In this document: one piece after another, positions 1 through 8,021 of the stretch
Layout: each line of letters begins with the position of its first letter
Position numbering within the stretch: the first letter of the stretch is position 1
Assembly (NCBI GenBank): GCA_949292445.1
Contig: CASEZU010000127.1
Coordinates: 1-50,338 of the forward strand
Direction of reading: 5' to 3'
DNA length: 50,338 nucleotides
From: an uncultured Spirochaetales bacterium
GTDB lineage: Bacteria; Spirochaetota; Spirochaetia; Sphaerochaetales; Sphaerochaetaceae
Position numbers and translations under genes: made by a program
Notes under the pieces: generated by a model
What the model was told of the DNA's origin: nothing
Database searches by the model: none
Seen by the model: only the letters and a program-made list of their open reading frames with translations

Positions 1-600
1 TCGATGCTCTGGACGAATGCCTCAAATGCAGGCGTGATCGTCTCTACAGCGCCGTTCTTCACCGCGCTCTTTTCCAGAGAGAAGAAGACAAAATGGTTTT
101 TCCTAGGATTCGCAGCAGCTATGGCCGGCATAGCAATGATCAGCTTCGGCTCTCTGGAAGTGACAAGGGAAGGACTTTTCGGCGACTTTCTCGCACTGGC
201 AGCGGCTGCTGTCTGGGGAATCTATGCTGTCCTTACGAAGAAGATAAGCACTTTCGGATACCCTGAAGTGCAGACAGCCAGAAGATCCTTCCTGTATGGC
301 CTGGCATTCATGATCATTCCGCTCTTTTTCTGGAACGGGTGGGAAATGGAAAGGAATGTATTCACAGCAGAGAACATCCTCAACCTGCTCTTCCTCGGCG
401 GCGCGGCTTCAGCCCTCTGCTTCGTATTCTGGAGCATAGCAGTGAGAAAACTGGGAGCAATCAGGACAAGCGTGTTCATATACCTGACACCGGTAATAAC
501 CGTAATCGCTTCAGCCCTCCTTTTAGGGGAGGCAATCACTCCTCTCTCCGGGGCAGGAACACTTCTTGCGCTTGCAGGCCTGATACTCTCTGGAAAGTGA
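1..600 (+). CDS. EamA/DMT-family transporter, 3' part
   Basis: C-terminal part of a drug/metabolite-transporter family permease in the inner membrane; substrate unknown. About 198 residues are visible, with roughly six hydrophobic segments separated by short basic loops, ending in a glycine/leucine-rich helix typical of the second EamA repeat. Whole family members have about 290-300 residues and ten helices, so the first third lies left of the window. The reading frame is open through base 1, and the first ATG at base 4 is most likely internal. The gene is followed by a GC-rich hairpin and then the large GH13 gene on the same strand. Family call is from hydropathy and sequence feel; exporter direction is family knowledge. 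Confidence 0.8.
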   Translation, partial: SMLWTNASNAGVIVSTAPFFTALFSREKKTKWFFLGFAAAMAGIAMISFGSLEVTREGLFGDFLALAAAAVWGIYAVLTKKISTFGYPEVQTARRSFLYGLAFMIIPLFFWNGWEMERNVFTAENILNLLFLGGAASALCFVFWSIAVRKLGAIRTSVFIYLTPVITVIASALLLGEAITPLSGAGTLLALAGLILSGK

Positions 601-636
601 ATTTATTCTCACCATCTCCATCCCAAACTCTCAGAA

Positions 637-667
637 AATACCCCAAACAGGCTGAAACCGGGGTATT
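637..667 (+). terminator. hairpin downstream of EamA gene
   Basis: An 8-bp perfect stem (AATACCCC / GGGGTATT) with a 15-base loop lies 37 bases after the EamA stop. It is followed by ATC rather than a run of T, so it is a weak intrinsic terminator at best. It ends just before a possible extended -10 (TGGTAGGAT, 673-681) for the next gene. Confidence 0.4.
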
Positions 668-705
668 ATCTATGGTAGGATAGACAACACCAGAAGAGGG
701 TTTGA

Positions 706-3700
706 ATGGAAAGAAGGGATTTGAGAATCCCCCTGCTTACAAGGGAGAGGATAAAGATAAACGGATCGGTTTTCCCGACCGACGAAAGCCTGGACCTGCT
801 TTACAGGGAAGCCTCGATGCTTGCCTACAGCTACAACAACGAGCTCAGAAAAAGCGGAGCGGAAAACGGATTCGTATCTCCGGGAAGGCTTCATGCTTCC
901 GCCGTCCTGCATCTTATCTATCAGATAGTGCTGTCAGCCAGGATGGGAGACGGACAGAGTGATTTCTTCACCAGAAGGATTGCCACGGTAGCCTCCAATG
1001 ACGAGCTTTCAAATGCGCTTGGCTTCTATGCACGAACCTTCCCCTCACCTGCCCTCGAGGAGAGAAAGCCGGATGCGGCAGTGAGGATGACCGAGGATAT
1101 GCGCGGTTTCTTCATCCATCAGGTGATGCTTCTCAATCCTGCGCTCCTCGCTGCAGCAAAACCATTCGTATCCCCTGACCAGATAGTCTGGCCGCCCGAG
1201 TGCAAGGCACTTTCAAGCATACTGTCATCATATGTCAAGGATGATCTGAGGAACGGAAAGCCGAACACCGATGACATCTTCACGATGCTGCAGCTGCCCG
1301 CAAGGCTTTATCCGAACTCCCTTGAAGAACAGATAAAGTACATACTGAGGGAATGGAGCGCATTCCTTCCGGCATCGCTGATCAGGCTACTCGAGACTTC
1401 TATGGACTATATCCATGAGGAAGAGAAGGACAGGGGCGGAGTCGGCGGCGGAGGCGGTCCCACGCAGGTGATAGACTACTCGGAAAGCGAGATGAGCGAG
1501 TACGAGGCCTTCTCCGATGATTCGAACTGGATGCCCCGCGTTGTGATGATGGCGAAGTGTACGCTTGTCTGGCTCGATCAGCTCTCAAAGCAGTACAGAA
1601 GGTCGATAACGCGGCTTGACCAGATACCTGACGAGGAACTGGACAGCCTCCGTGAGCGCGGCTTCACAGCTCTCTGGCTCATAGGGCTCTGGGAACGTTC
1701 AGATGCCTCAAAGAAGATAAAGAACCTCTGCGGCAATCCGGATGCGGAAGCCTCGGCATATTCCCTGAAAGACTACGAGATAGCATCGTCGATAGGAGGC
1801 TGGGAGGCTCTGGAGAATCTCAGACAGAGGTGTCTCAGCCGCGGTATCAGGCTCGCATCCGACATGGTTCCGAACCATACCGGAATAGACGGGAACTGGG
1901 TTTATGAACATCCGGACTATTTCGTGCAGCAGGACTGGCCTCCTTATCCGTCATACACATACAACGGGCCTGATCTTTCAAACAATCCTGACTATGAGGT
2001 CAAGATCGAGGATCATTACTACAACAGGACAGATGCGGCCGTGACATTCATGCTGCGCGACAAGCGTTCCGGTCAGACAAGGTATATTTTCCATGGAAAT
2101 GATGGAACTTCGATGCCCTGGAATGATACCGCACAGCTCGATTACCTCAATCCTGTGACAAGAGAAGCTGTCATACAGAAAATCCTCCATGTGGCGAGAA
2201 ACTTCCCGATCATACGTTTCGATGCAGCAATGACACTGGCAAAGAGGCATATACAGAGACTGTGGTATCCAAAACCCGGCCACGGCGGGGATATCGCAGG
2301 AAGAGCCAGGTACGCAATGAGCGACGAGGAGTTCAACCGACGCATACCTCAGGAATTCTGGAGGGAGGTCGTGGACAGGGTCGCACAGGAAGTGCCTGAT
2401 ACCCTGCTTCTCGCCGAGGCTTTCTGGATGATGGAAGGATACTTCGTCAGGACCCTTGGAATGCACAGGGTATACAACTCCGCGTTCATGAACATGCTCA
2501 AGAACCAGGAGAATCAGAAGTACAGGCTCGGCATCAAGAACACGCTCGTCTTTGAACCGGAGATCCTAAAGCGCTATGTGAACTTCATGAACAACCCTGA
2601 TGAGGAGACAGCAATAGCCCAGTTCGGCGATGGCGACAAATACTTCGCCGTCTGCACGCTGCTTGCAACGCTTCCCGGCCTGCCAATGGTCGGACACGGA
2701 CAGATCGAAGGCTATCATGAGAAATACGGAATGGAATATAAGCGGGCTTACTACAATGAACAGCCAAACGGCTGGCTTGTAGGCGAGCATTACCGCAGGA
2801 TATTCCCTCTCTTCAGAAGGAGATTCCTCTTCTCCGGTGTCGAGTATTTCCAGCTGTTCGACTGCATCAACCAGAATGGAGGAGTAGAGGAATCCATCTA
2901 CGCTTTCGTCAATGGCGTGGATAACGAGCGTACCCTCATACTGGTCAATAACCAGTACGAGAGATGCGGCGGAACGATAAACATCTCGGTACCGAAGCTC
3001 CGGAAGGACAGGGATGAGAGGACAACCGTCACCACGAAGCTGGCTGACAGCCTGGGCCTCTCATTCGGAGGACGCAACTTCGCCCTCCTCGACTGCTTCT
3101 CTGACGGGCTGACATATGTGATTCCGTCGATGCAGCTGTACGACGAGGGATTCTCATTCTCTCTCGACGGATATGAGGCAAGAGTCTACTGGAACATAAG
3201 GCAGGTAGAGGATACAGACGGAAGCTATGAAAAGCTGTGGAGGATGTACGGCAGGAAGGGTATCAGGAATATCTCGAAAGCCGTAGCGCTCCTGCGCCTC
3301 GAACCGCTTTTCAAGGCACTCGAGCCGCTGAGAGCCCAGGAGACGCTCAGGCATCTTGCGGATCTGGTCAATGGCAGGTTGTCAAAGCAGGGAGAGCGGG
3401 AGCTTCTTCTGTCCATAGCTGAGTGCTACACGACTATCCCAGAGGTATACGAGACACTCGACGAGCCGGCAAAGGGGCAGATCAGCGTACGCCCGGTGGA
3501 AGTGGAGCCCAAGCCGATGATTAAGCTCATAAGGACACTTGCATCCCTCTTCGCTGAGAAAAAGGGAAAAGCCCTCCCGGCATGGGCTTCAGCGGACAAT
3601 GCGCTGGTGCTGACAATAGCATCCTCACTTGTTCTGCATCCATTCGCAGAGGGCCTTGATATCCGCGGAGCCATGGAAGAAACCGATAGGCTGCTCATCG

Positions 3701-4092
3701 ATTCATTCTTCGAGTATGAATTCGGAGAGCTCGGATATGGGGAGAACGAGAGAAGAGCTGTCACACATGGAGCTGCCGTGCTGGTAGCTGCCAGCAGAAG
3801 CTATGACAAAGCAGCGGATGCGATGGATCTCTTCACGCCGGTAGCCAGCGATGAGGGGGTGCAGAACCTTGCACAGTGCAATGAGTATCAGGGTGAGATA
3901 TGGTACAACAAGGAGCAGATGCAGCGTGTAATACTGCTTTCAGCACTCTCATTCGCACTCTCTCCGAAGATAAAGGGCTTCGATACTGATGCGTATGTGA
4001 AGGAACTCTTCGAGAAGGAAGCTGCAAGCGGATACAGACTGCGGCTGCTGCTGAAGAAAGAAGAGGAAGTGACGGGAAATCTCACAGAATAA
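706..4092 (+). CDS. large GH13 alpha-amylase-family protein
   Basis: Probable cytoplasmic glycoside hydrolase or transglycosylase of clan GH-H (no signal peptide). The 1128 residues are far more than the 450-650 of usual GH13 enzymes. An N-terminal helical region of about 240 residues ends in a glycine-rich linker near residue 245. The TIM barrel follows: region I DMVPNH near 386, region II with nucleophile Asp506 (RFDAA), region III with acid Glu571 (LLAEAF), and region IV ending NNPDE with Asp632. The usual region IV His is Pro, as in GlgE-type GH13_3 enzymes. About 350 further residues after the barrel are of unknown fold. Start ATG has GAAGAGGG five bases upstream. Substrate cannot be told; glucan or a glucosyl phosphate are both possible. 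Confidence 0.85.
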   Translation: MERRDLRIPLLTRERIKINGSVFPTDESLDLLYREASMLAYSYNNELRKSGAENGFVSPGRLHASAVLHLIYQIVLSARMGDGQSDFFTRRIATVASNDELSNALGFYARTFPSPALEERKPDAAVRMTEDMRGFFIHQVMLLNPALLAAAKPFVSPDQIVWPPECKALSSILSSYVKDDLRNGKPNTDDIFTMLQLPARLYPNSLEEQIKYILREWSAFLPASLIRLLETSMDYIHEEEKDRGGVGGGGGPTQVIDYSESEMSEYEAFSDDSNWMPRVVMMAKCTLVWLDQLSKQYRRSITRLDQIPDEELDSLRERGFTALWLIGLWERSDASKKIKNLCGNPDAEASAYSLKDYEIASSIGGWEALENLRQRCLSRGIRLASDMVPNHTGIDGNWVYEHPDYFVQQDWPPYPSYTYNGPDLSNNPDYEVKIEDHYYNRTDAAVTFMLRDKRSGQTRYIFHGNDGTSMPWNDTAQLDYLNPVTREAVIQKILHVARNFPIIRFDAAMTLAKRHIQRLWYPKPGHGGDIAGRARYAMSDEEFNRRIPQEFWREVVDRVAQEVPDTLLLAEAFWMMEGYFVRTLGMHRVYNSAFMNMLKNQENQKYRLGIKNTLVFEPEILKRYVNFMNNPDEETAIAQFGDGDKYFAVCTLLATLPGLPMVGHGQIEGYHEKYGMEYKRAYYNEQPNGWLVGEHYRRIFPLFRRRFLFSGVEYFQLFDCINQNGGVEESIYAFVNGVDNERTLILVNNQYERCGGTINISVPKLRKDRDERTTVTTKLADSLGLSFGGRNFALLDCFSDGLTYVIPSMQLYDEGFSFSLDGYEARVYWNIRQVEDTDGSYEKLWRMYGRKGIRNISKAVALLRLEPLFKALEPLRAQETLRHLADLVNGRLSKQGERELLLSIAECYTTIPEVYETLDEPAKGQISVRPVEVEPKPMIKLIRTLASLFAEKKGKALPAWASADNALVLTIASSLVLHPFAEGLDIRGAMEETDRLLIDSFFEYEFGELGYGENERRAVTHGAAVLVAASRSYDKAADAMDLFTPVASDEGVQNLAQCNEYQGEIWYNKEQMQRVILLSALSFALSPKIKGFDTDAYVKELFEKEAASGYRLRLLLKKEEEVTGNLTE

Positions 4093-4098
4093 GGATAC

Positions 4099-4120
4099 AG
4101 AGCAGGCTCCTGCCTGCTCT
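4099..4120 (+). terminator. hairpin terminator after GH13 gene
   Basis: Perfect 8-bp stem AGAGCAGG / CCTGCTCT with a 6-base loop, seven bases after the stop codon. The T run after it is poor (TCCC), so efficiency is uncertain. Confidence 0.55.
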
Positions 4121-4208
4121 TCCCATGTTAAGACAAATACTCAGCAACATCATATGCAGCAATGAATTGAACAATGGGATAACGCGAGATTCCGCCGCTC
4201 CTCCAAGA

Positions 4209-4237
4209 TTGACTACCGCATGTAGGTGCTGTATCCT
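4209..4237 (+). promoter_or_regulatory. promoter giving a leaderless symporter mRNA
   Basis: TTGACT (4209-4214), a 17-base spacer, and TATCCT (4232-4237). The predicted +1 falls on the A of the ATG at 4244. There is no Shine-Dalgarno sequence. Confidence 0.6.
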
Positions 4238-4243
4238 TTCCAT

Positions 4244-5491
4244 ATGAAAACGTGGATCACATATCTCGCCGCGCTGCTGATGGGCCTTGCCACGGCGATG
4301 CTGTTCGGATCTTTCCCGGAAACGGCCGGTATCCTTTCCTCCGTCTCCTCATACCTGATAAGCATTGGTATCTTCATAGCAATTCCGGTGCTCGCAGTGA
4401 CATTCTCATCCGGTACAGCTTCACTGATGAAGGACAGGAAAGGGCGCAGGGTGACAGGTATATCCGTGCTATGGGCAGTGGTGTCAGCAATTCTGCTGTC
4501 ATTTGCCGCAGCACTGATCTTCATCCTGATGCCATACAGCTTCCCGGTGACGAGCACTGCAGGAAGCGCTCCCGGCACACTTGCAAGCCACGTTTCATAT
4601 ATGCTGGGAACATCCGGGAGTGCTCTTTATCCCATCAATGCATTCTGGTCCATATCATCGACAACACGTTTCATAATACCGGTCATCATAATCTCCTGGA
4701 TATTCGGCCTGGCCCTTAAGCCATCGGCTGATATAATAAGGCCCGCATACACCACGATGAACTCATTTTCCGAGGTCATGTACAGGATATCGAGGACATT
4801 TTCCGCATACGGATTCATTCTCGTATTCATATCATCAGCATCTTTCTTTACAGCAGCGTATCAGGAGAAGACACTGCTGGCAGTACCTGAATACACGAAG
4901 ATGCTTCTTGCAGCAACTGCTGCCGCAGTGCTTGTCGTGCTTCCCCTCGCCTATGCGGTATTCACAGGATGCAGGAAGAATCCGTACAAGGTGCTTTACA
5001 GATCGGCAGCACAGATGATAATGGGACTCGTGACATCCAGCACAGTCACCTCGCTTCCCCTGATGGAAAGCTCTGCACGCCAGAATCTCGGAGTGCAGAA
5101 GAGGATAGCCTCCACAATGACTCCGCTTCTTGCCGTGATTGGAAAAGGCGGAAGCGCATTCATCTCGGTTATAACGCTGCTCTCCCTTTTCGAGGCTACA
5201 GCGGAGAGCATGCCATCCGGAACAGTCATAGCTGTCACGGCAGCAATGGCAGCACTGATTTCATTCGCGTCTTCTGCCGCATCCGGAACTGAGATGCTGA
5301 TGATAACAGTACTCACGCTCAATGTGCTCTCGATAAACCTTTACGGTGCGGAGAATGCCATCATAGCCATAGCTCCTGTCCTCTGCGGCATAGGTTCAAT
5401 GATAGACTCTCTCATCACAGCCTTCGGCAACAGCATAGCCGCAGCAGCAGCCGGAACAGATGCCGAAGTTCCTTACAGGGATACACTCTGA
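4244..5491 (+). CDS. DAACS-type cation:dicarboxylate/amino acid symporter
   Basis: Secondary transporter of the sodium:dicarboxylate (SDF/Glt) family in the inner membrane, 415 residues from the ATG at 4244. About eight hydrophobic helices are seen, with a Ser/Thr-rich re-entrant hairpin (TSSTVTSLPLMESSAR) and, near the end, D388-x3-T392 in the position of the substrate-binding helix 8. In GltPh-type carriers an Arg precedes that Thr and grips the acidic side chain; here the residue is Ile391, so a neutral or unusual substrate is possible (inference). A GTG at 4226 also opens the frame, but it lies inside the promoter and has no ribosome site. The stop overlaps the next start by one base (TGATG), so the pair is translationally coupled. 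Confidence 0.82.
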   Translation: MKTWITYLAALLMGLATAMLFGSFPETAGILSSVSSYLISIGIFIAIPVLAVTFSSGTASLMKDRKGRRVTGISVLWAVVSAILLSFAAALIFILMPYSFPVTSTAGSAPGTLASHVSYMLGTSGSALYPINAFWSISSTTRFIIPVIIISWIFGLALKPSADIIRPAYTTMNSFSEVMYRISRTFSAYGFILVFISSASFFTAAYQEKTLLAVPEYTKMLLAATAAAVLVVLPLAYAVFTGCRKNPYKVLYRSAAQMIMGLVTSSTVTSLPLMESSARQNLGVQKRIASTMTPLLAVIGKGGSAFISVITLLSLFEATAESMPSGTVIAVTAAMAALISFASSAASGTEMLMITVLTLNVLSINLYGAENAIIAIAPVLCGIGSMIDSLITAFGNSIAAAAAGTDAEVPYRDTL

Positions 5492-6273
5492 TGGCTGAAA
5501 AGAAGAAGAGGAAGAAAAAACAGTTTTCACTTGCACTGGCACTGCAGCTCCTGATCTCAATAGCCTACAGCTCAATGCTGGTGCACATGACCGTCATTCT
5601 CCTCCAGAGAAGAACGGAAGGATGGTTCGTATATCTGATGGTCTATCTGCCGCAGCTTGCCATAATCGTGTCATCCCTGGTCTTCCTGTTCATTCTGAGA
5701 GTGAGGCACAGAACCCACAGCATCGACAGTACGCTGCTCCCCCTCCTCTTCACATTCATCGCGCTTGAATCCACCATGATATTCCCGCTGTATACCGAGA
5801 TAACCGGAATAACGCTTCTCGCTCCGAATGCGATCATGGTGATAGAACGCTTTGCGATGCTCGCGGCCGCAGTCGTATTCGTATTCACTGCCGTGCAGTA
5901 TTACGGTACGAACGTCTCCCGCCTGAAGCTGTATCTGACAATAACGATCGGCGCGGCGCTCTATCTTGCACTGGCGATGCCGCTGAACACCGGAACCACC
6001 GATCTTGCCTCGCTGACTGTCTTCTCATCATCATATGATGCGCTTCTGCTTGCAGCACTGATCTGCATATACCTTGTATCAATAAGCACATACATAGCTG
6101 CCGTGGCAAAAGACAGGTCGACTCACAGCATCAGCCGTGCAGCAGCATTCATTCTCATGATGATCGGAAACTTCTTCTCCCCCAGCAACATGGTGATCCC
6201 TTCCCTTGTATCAGGTGTTCTCTACATAGCGGGAATAGCCATGCTCTCACTATCATCGAAAAATACGTTCTGA
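5491..6273 (+). CDS. membrane protein of unknown function
   Basis: 260 residues with a strongly basic N-terminus (KKKRKKK) followed by about seven or eight hydrophobic helices, so an integral inner-membrane protein with the basic end in the cytoplasm. I recognise no family motif. Its start overlaps the stop of the symporter gene by one base and it has no promoter of its own, so it probably works with, or is at least expressed with, that transporter. A strong inverted repeat follows the stop. Confidence 0.7.
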   Translation: MAEKKKRKKKQFSLALALQLLISIAYSSMLVHMTVILLQRRTEGWFVYLMVYLPQLAIIVSSLVFLFILRVRHRTHSIDSTLLPLLFTFIALESTMIFPLYTEITGITLLAPNAIMVIERFAMLAAAVVFVFTAVQYYGTNVSRLKLYLTITIGAALYLALAMPLNTGTTDLASLTVFSSSYDALLLAALICIYLVSISTYIAAVAKDRSTHSISRAAAFILMMIGNFFSPSNMVIPSLVSGVLYIAGIAMLSLSSKNTF

Positions 6274-6281
6274 GTCTGAAA

Positions 6282-6308
6282 AGGCGCTGCCCGGAAAGAA
6301 CAGCGCCT
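6282..6308. terminator. bidirectional terminator
   Basis: Perfect 8-bp stem AGGCGCTG / CAGCGCCT around an 11-base loop, between the converging membrane-protein and gpmI genes. Short A and T/C flanks on the two sides fit use from both directions. Confidence 0.6.
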
Positions 6309-6328
6309 CTCATTAAGCCGGATCTATC

Positions 6329-7978
6329 TCAGTTCATGTCCACAATGCTCTTGTCGTAATCGGCAGGAGGCACGAAGCCGAGAAGATTCATGCAGGTTGC
6401 GGCAATCGAAGAGATGCCGAGGCCTTCCTCCAGCTTCTGCGAATACTCTCCCTTGTACTCTGGATCGTAAATGATGCACGGAACTGGATTGAGCGAGTGC
6501 GAGGTCTTCGCCTTCGGATCCCCGTTCTCCTTTCTCTTCACCTCTCCCTTCTTGTCATGCTCGTACATATCATCGGCATTGCCGTGATCAGCTGTGATGA
6601 CCATGATTCCTCCGGCCTTCTCAATAGCTTCCCTGAGCCTGCCGATCTGGAGATCCATTCCCTCCATGGAGCATACGACTGCCTCGAATACGCCGGTGTG
6701 ACCTACCATGTCGCCATTGGGGAAATTGAGCTTGATGAAATCCCACTTACCGCTCTCGATCTCCTCTATCACACGGTCAGTTATCTCAGCACACTTCATC
6801 CACGGCCTCTGCTCGAAAGGAACCTTGTCCGAAGGAATCTCGACATATTCCTCGAGCTTCTCATCGAACTTGCCGGAGCGGTTTCCATTGAAGAAATATG
6901 TGACATGTCCGAATTTCTGGGTCTCGGAAATGGAGAACTGCTTCACCCCTGAAGCACAGAGGTACTCAGCCATAACCCTGTCGATAGCCGGCGGAGAAAC
7001 AAGGAACTGATGAGGAATATGAAGGTCTCCGTCATACTCCATCATGCCGGCATACTCGACCTTAGGCCATCTTTTCCTGTCGAACTCCTTGAAGTCCGGC
7101 TCATCGAATGCACGCGAAAGCTCGATAGCCCTGTCTCCGCGGAAGTTGAAGAGAATCACAGAATCTCCATCCTCGATTGTGCCGACAGCCTTGCCATCCT
7201 TGCCGATGACAAAAGCAGGAAGATCCTGATCAATGGCGCCTGTCTCCTTCCTGAGCGTCTCAATAGCCTCATGAGCGGAAGAGAACATCCTGCCCTCTCC
7301 GAGAACATGGGTCTCCCATCCGCGCTTCACCATATCCCAGTCAGCATTGTAGCGGTCCATCGTGATGACCATTCTTCCGCCGCCGGAAGCTATGCATGCA
7401 TCGAATGTGCCATCGGCAGAAAGCTCTTTGAGATACTCTGCGAAAGGATCGAAGTAATCAAGAGCTGACATCTCTCCTACATCACGTCCGTCGAGGAGAG
7501 CATGTACGCGCACCTTCTTCACTCCTTCCTTCTTGGCCTCTGCCACCATCGCCTTGAGGTGGTCGATATGGGAATGCACATTGCCATCGGAAAGAAGGCC
7601 AATGAAATGGAGCGTCGAACCGTTCTTTTTTACATTGTCAATGAGCTTGTTCCATGTCGCTCCCTTGAACATGTCGCCGGAAGTGATCGCATTGGAAACG
7701 AGCTTGGCACCCTGTGCGAACACCCTGCCGCAGCCCATTGCATTATGTCCGACCTCGCTGTTGCCCATGTCAGCATCGGAAGGAAGGCCCACAGCCGTTC
7801 CATGTGCCTTGAGCTTTGTCCACGGGCAGGATGCATAGAGCGCATCGAGATTCTTTGTCATGGATGCGGCTACAGCATCCCCATCCTTATACTTTCCGAA
7901 TCCAACACCATCCATGATGACGAGCATCACGGGACCGCGGCGCTGGATCCTGCCATTCTTTACGAGTGGTTCAACCAT
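6329..7978 (-). CDS. gpmI: 2,3-bisphosphoglycerate-independent phosphoglycerate mutase
   Basis: Interconverts 3- and 2-phosphoglycerate in glycolysis/gluconeogenesis, cytoplasmic, usually Mn-dependent. 549 residues, slightly longer than the usual 510. Alkaline-phosphatase fold motifs are clear: MDGVG near residue 22 holds the first metal Asp, the phospho-acceptor Ser74 sits in GNSEVGH, and near the C-terminus TADHGNAD carries metal ligands. The start ATG has a good AAGGAG about seven bases upstream. It is a lone gene between a bidirectional terminator and pepP, only 43 bases downstream of the pepP stop, so it could also be reached by read-through from lgt-pepP. Confidence 0.97.
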   Translation of the reverse strand: MVEPLVKNGRIQRRGPVMLVIMDGVGFGKYKDGDAVAASMTKNLDALYASCPWTKLKAHGTAVGLPSDADMGNSEVGHNAMGCGRVFAQGAKLVSNAITSGDMFKGATWNKLIDNVKKNGSTLHFIGLLSDGNVHSHIDHLKAMVAEAKKEGVKKVRVHALLDGRDVGEMSALDYFDPFAEYLKELSADGTFDACIASGGGRMVITMDRYNADWDMVKRGWETHVLGEGRMFSSAHEAIETLRKETGAIDQDLPAFVIGKDGKAVGTIEDGDSVILFNFRGDRAIELSRAFDEPDFKEFDRKRWPKVEYAGMMEYDGDLHIPHQFLVSPPAIDRVMAEYLCASGVKQFSISETQKFGHVTYFFNGNRSGKFDEKLEEYVEIPSDKVPFEQRPWMKCAEITDRVIEEIESGKWDFIKLNFPNGDMVGHTGVFEAVVCSMEGMDLQIGRLREAIEKAGGIMVITADHGNADDMYEHDKKGEVKRKENGDPKAKTSHSLNPVPCIIYDPEYKGEYSQKLEEGLGISSIAATCMNLLGFVPPADYDKSIVDMN

Positions 7979-8021
7979 ATGTCTCTCCTTTCTCCTTCAT
8001 AAGGAAATATATCGAATAGGA

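Noticed and set aside
6497..7838. Several long plus-strand frames opposite gpmI (100-166 residues)
   Set aside because: They mirror the gpmI coding strand, lack ribosome sites and family features, and gpmI is certain.
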